DNA of 64,000 bases, from the NCBI GenBank assembly GCA_002005505.1, contig KV908428.1, forward strand, positions 37,501 through 101,500, read 5' to 3'. The stretch comes from Botryococcus braunii (lineage: Eukaryota > Chlorophyta > Trebouxiophyceae). Shown here piece after piece: positions 62,459 through 64,000 of this stretch (position 1 is the stretch's first letter; each line of letters begins with the position of its first letter). Under the pieces are notes generated by a model. The model was not told where the DNA came from and made no database searches. It saw only the letters and a list, made by a program, of their open reading frames with translations. A program made the translations under genes and the position numbers.

Positions 62459-63467
62459 GCACGCACAAAAGAAGCACAAACACCGATAGTATCCAGCTTC
62501 ACAACAGAGTGTTTAAGCGCACGCGGGTGGGCCTTTTCCTTGAGGGCAATGGGAGAAGAAAAGGGCTCTTTGTGAATCATTGCCAGCGTCCAAGAAACAC
62601 GCCAGGTTACACGCAATCGTTGCTGGTGATCTAGCAGTGCTTTTCAACTAGACGCACCATTGGTGGTTTGCAGCAAGTCCGTTCAGGTGCATTCCACTCA
62701 AAACCCCTGACATTCAAATTCTTTTCATGTACAGGCTAGCCTGCTCTCTATTGAAAAGGCTCTTGCCTGTGTACCTTTTTCAAATGAACTCACTGTCCCA
62801 ATAACATGCGGTCCTTGGACATCTTCGACTACTTCCTGCCTTCTTGTATCGGTCCCGAACGTATAAACAAACTTCGGGGATCTTCATGCTTTCATGCTTG
62901 CCCGATTTCTATGTGCTTAACCACTTTCTATGTTAGTTGACGCAAGCGTTCGCAGGATGGCTGAATTTCGCTTCAAGAAGCGTGAATACTTCAATACAAA
63001 ACTGCAAGGGGGATGAAATACATCGAGGATTGCTAGTGCACATCTGCGGTGTGCCAGACGTTTGCCTTGGCCATCCATCACCAGTGTTCAGGGTCCTCCT
63101 CAAGCCCTCCCTAAGCCCACTCACTCACTCCGTGTCGGGAACAGTCCCCAAACTTGCTTTGGAGCCCCTGTCTGTGAAAAGTTCTCAATTTCTGAGGCCA
63201 TAAATTATGGGGATCCTCAAGATTCTTGGGCCATGACCCCACCTCACCTGCCCTCATGGACAATCTCGCACCACGCGAAGCACGGGCGTTTCTGATGAAC
63301 TGAACTACGCCAATTGTTTGTGCAACTGCCGTCACATCTCCGCAGCCGCTGGCCCAGGGGCGCTGAGGCACACCCACGTGGGTCTGCTCCCACACGTTTC
63401 TGCACCCCCGAAACCCAGGATCCGCAATTTCTGCCAGTCTTTTGAGGAAGCGGACGCACTTCCTCCA
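60840..63467 (-). CDS. Unrecognised multi-exon minus-strand gene (model tentative)
   Basis: Minus-strand exon candidates with both splice sites: 63248-63467 (acceptor TTTGCACAG, donor GCAG|gtgagg; contains WRKCVRFLKRLAEIADPGF and DVTAVAQTIGVVQFIRNAR) and 61867-62003 (acceptor CACCCAG, donor GAG|gtacac; contains YSEIYKLFGIIFPPMLAKEV and ITALGMEKCSTWFNM). These two join in phase 1 without a stop. Further candidates are 61365-about 61497 (contains IPELFAERELNLHISSGD) and the terminal 60840-60972 (contains RRMQAYINKHTAAPGGTSKL, stop at 60840). The second exon loosely recalls lipid-binding folds of the CRAL-TRIO kind, but I would not assign it. Phases between the last three are not settled. Confidence 0.4.
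62370..62465. repeat. (CA)n microsatellite
   Basis: A pure (CA)n tract of about 80 bp, ending in (GCAC)n. Confidence 0.97.
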
Positions 63468-63714
63468 CTGTGCAAATCCAAATTGCGGCATGTGGGCACA
63501 TGCACACGTGCCTTGAAAAAAAGGAGTTCCCGTATGCCACAGTGAGCAGCTCTACTCCTCTCCTGGAGAGCGTGCGCCACGCTATCGGACTTCCAACCTC
63601 AATAGGTCTGTTGCGCTGAAAAGCAAACAGCAATGTCCAGTACAATGTCCCTTTCAGAATCGCAAAGTCCACTACACTGCTTACTGCTTAATGAGAATCC
63701 TTCCTATCCATCTG

Positions 63715-63957
63715 ACTTGGAAGATGGCTGAGCAACCTCCATCTGCCTTGAGAATATGGCCAAGCAACCTCCATCTGCCTTGAGAAGATGGCTGAGCAAC
63801 CTCCATCTGCCTTGAGAATATGGCTGAGCAACCTCCATGCCTTGAGAATATGGCTAAGCAACCTCCATCTGCCTTGAGAATATGGCTGAGCAACCTCCAT
63901 GCCTTGAGAATATGGCTAAGCAACCTCCATCTGCCTTGAGGATATGGCCAAGCAAGA
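63715..63957. repeat. 32-bp tandem repeat, about eight copies
   Basis: Units of 32 bp (CCTTGAGAATATGGCTAAGC plus AACCTCCATCTG). Two copies are 30 bp long because of a CT deletion. The array is nearly uniform in sequence and so is probably recent. Confidence 0.96.
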
Positions 63958-64000
63958 GCCCGCAGGGCGTTGTGCGCCACAAATCCAGTGCCCATCCTGG

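Overview
The window looks like nuclear DNA from a microbial eukaryote, most likely an alga. Its genes have many small exons (about 30 to 250 bp, one of about 1 kb) with GT..AG junctions. The introns are packed with long microsatellites, mainly (CT)n, (GT)n and (CCCT)n, and with minisatellites. There are no bacterial-style operons, ribosome-binding sites or CRISPR arrays, and I recognise no tRNA, rRNA or mobile-element gene. The gene content (a membrane-tethered DUF900 hydrolase, a DUF2358-like protein, a possible RAP/OPR-type organelle RNA protein) suggests a photosynthetic protist. A stramenopile is my guess, not something the sequence proves.

Layout: (1) 0.4-1.7 kb, minus strand: fragment of a possible RAP/OPR-type gene. 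(2) 4.2-15.9 kb, plus: a polytopic membrane protein fused to a MORN-like segment and a DUF900 alpha/beta hydrolase; most of its exons join in frame. (3) 15.9-20.5 kb: largely unassigned, with a few minus-strand exon candidates. (4) 21.0-24.8 kb, minus: a gene ending in a DUF2358-like domain after an unrecognised N-terminal part. (5) 25.0-28.6 kb, possibly to 29.6 kb, minus: a cyclophilin-type peptidyl-prolyl isomerase. (6) 30.7-45.2 kb, plus: a secreted 5'-nucleotidase/apyrase-type metallophosphoesterase in at least 16 exons. (7) 45.2-49.8 kb: unassigned, with a 130-bp duplication and a few exon candidates. (8) 49.8-57.2 kb, plus: a PfkB-family sugar kinase whose exon model is nearly complete. 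(9) 57.2-60.2 kb: degenerate minisatellite. (10) 60.8-63.5 kb, minus: exons of an unrecognised gene. (11) 63.7-64.0 kb: a clean 32-bp tandem repeat.

The genes do not form an evident pathway; each is an independent eukaryotic unit. The most interesting features are the membrane/MORN/hydrolase fusion and the repeat biology of the introns. Minisatellites repeatedly stop a few bases before a splice acceptor or start just after a donor. Exon ends with their donors are copied into the adjacent intron. One gene appears to read through a (CA)n tract into a Thr-His C-terminus. All exon models come from reading frame, phase and family resemblance by eye; no alignment or transcript data were available.
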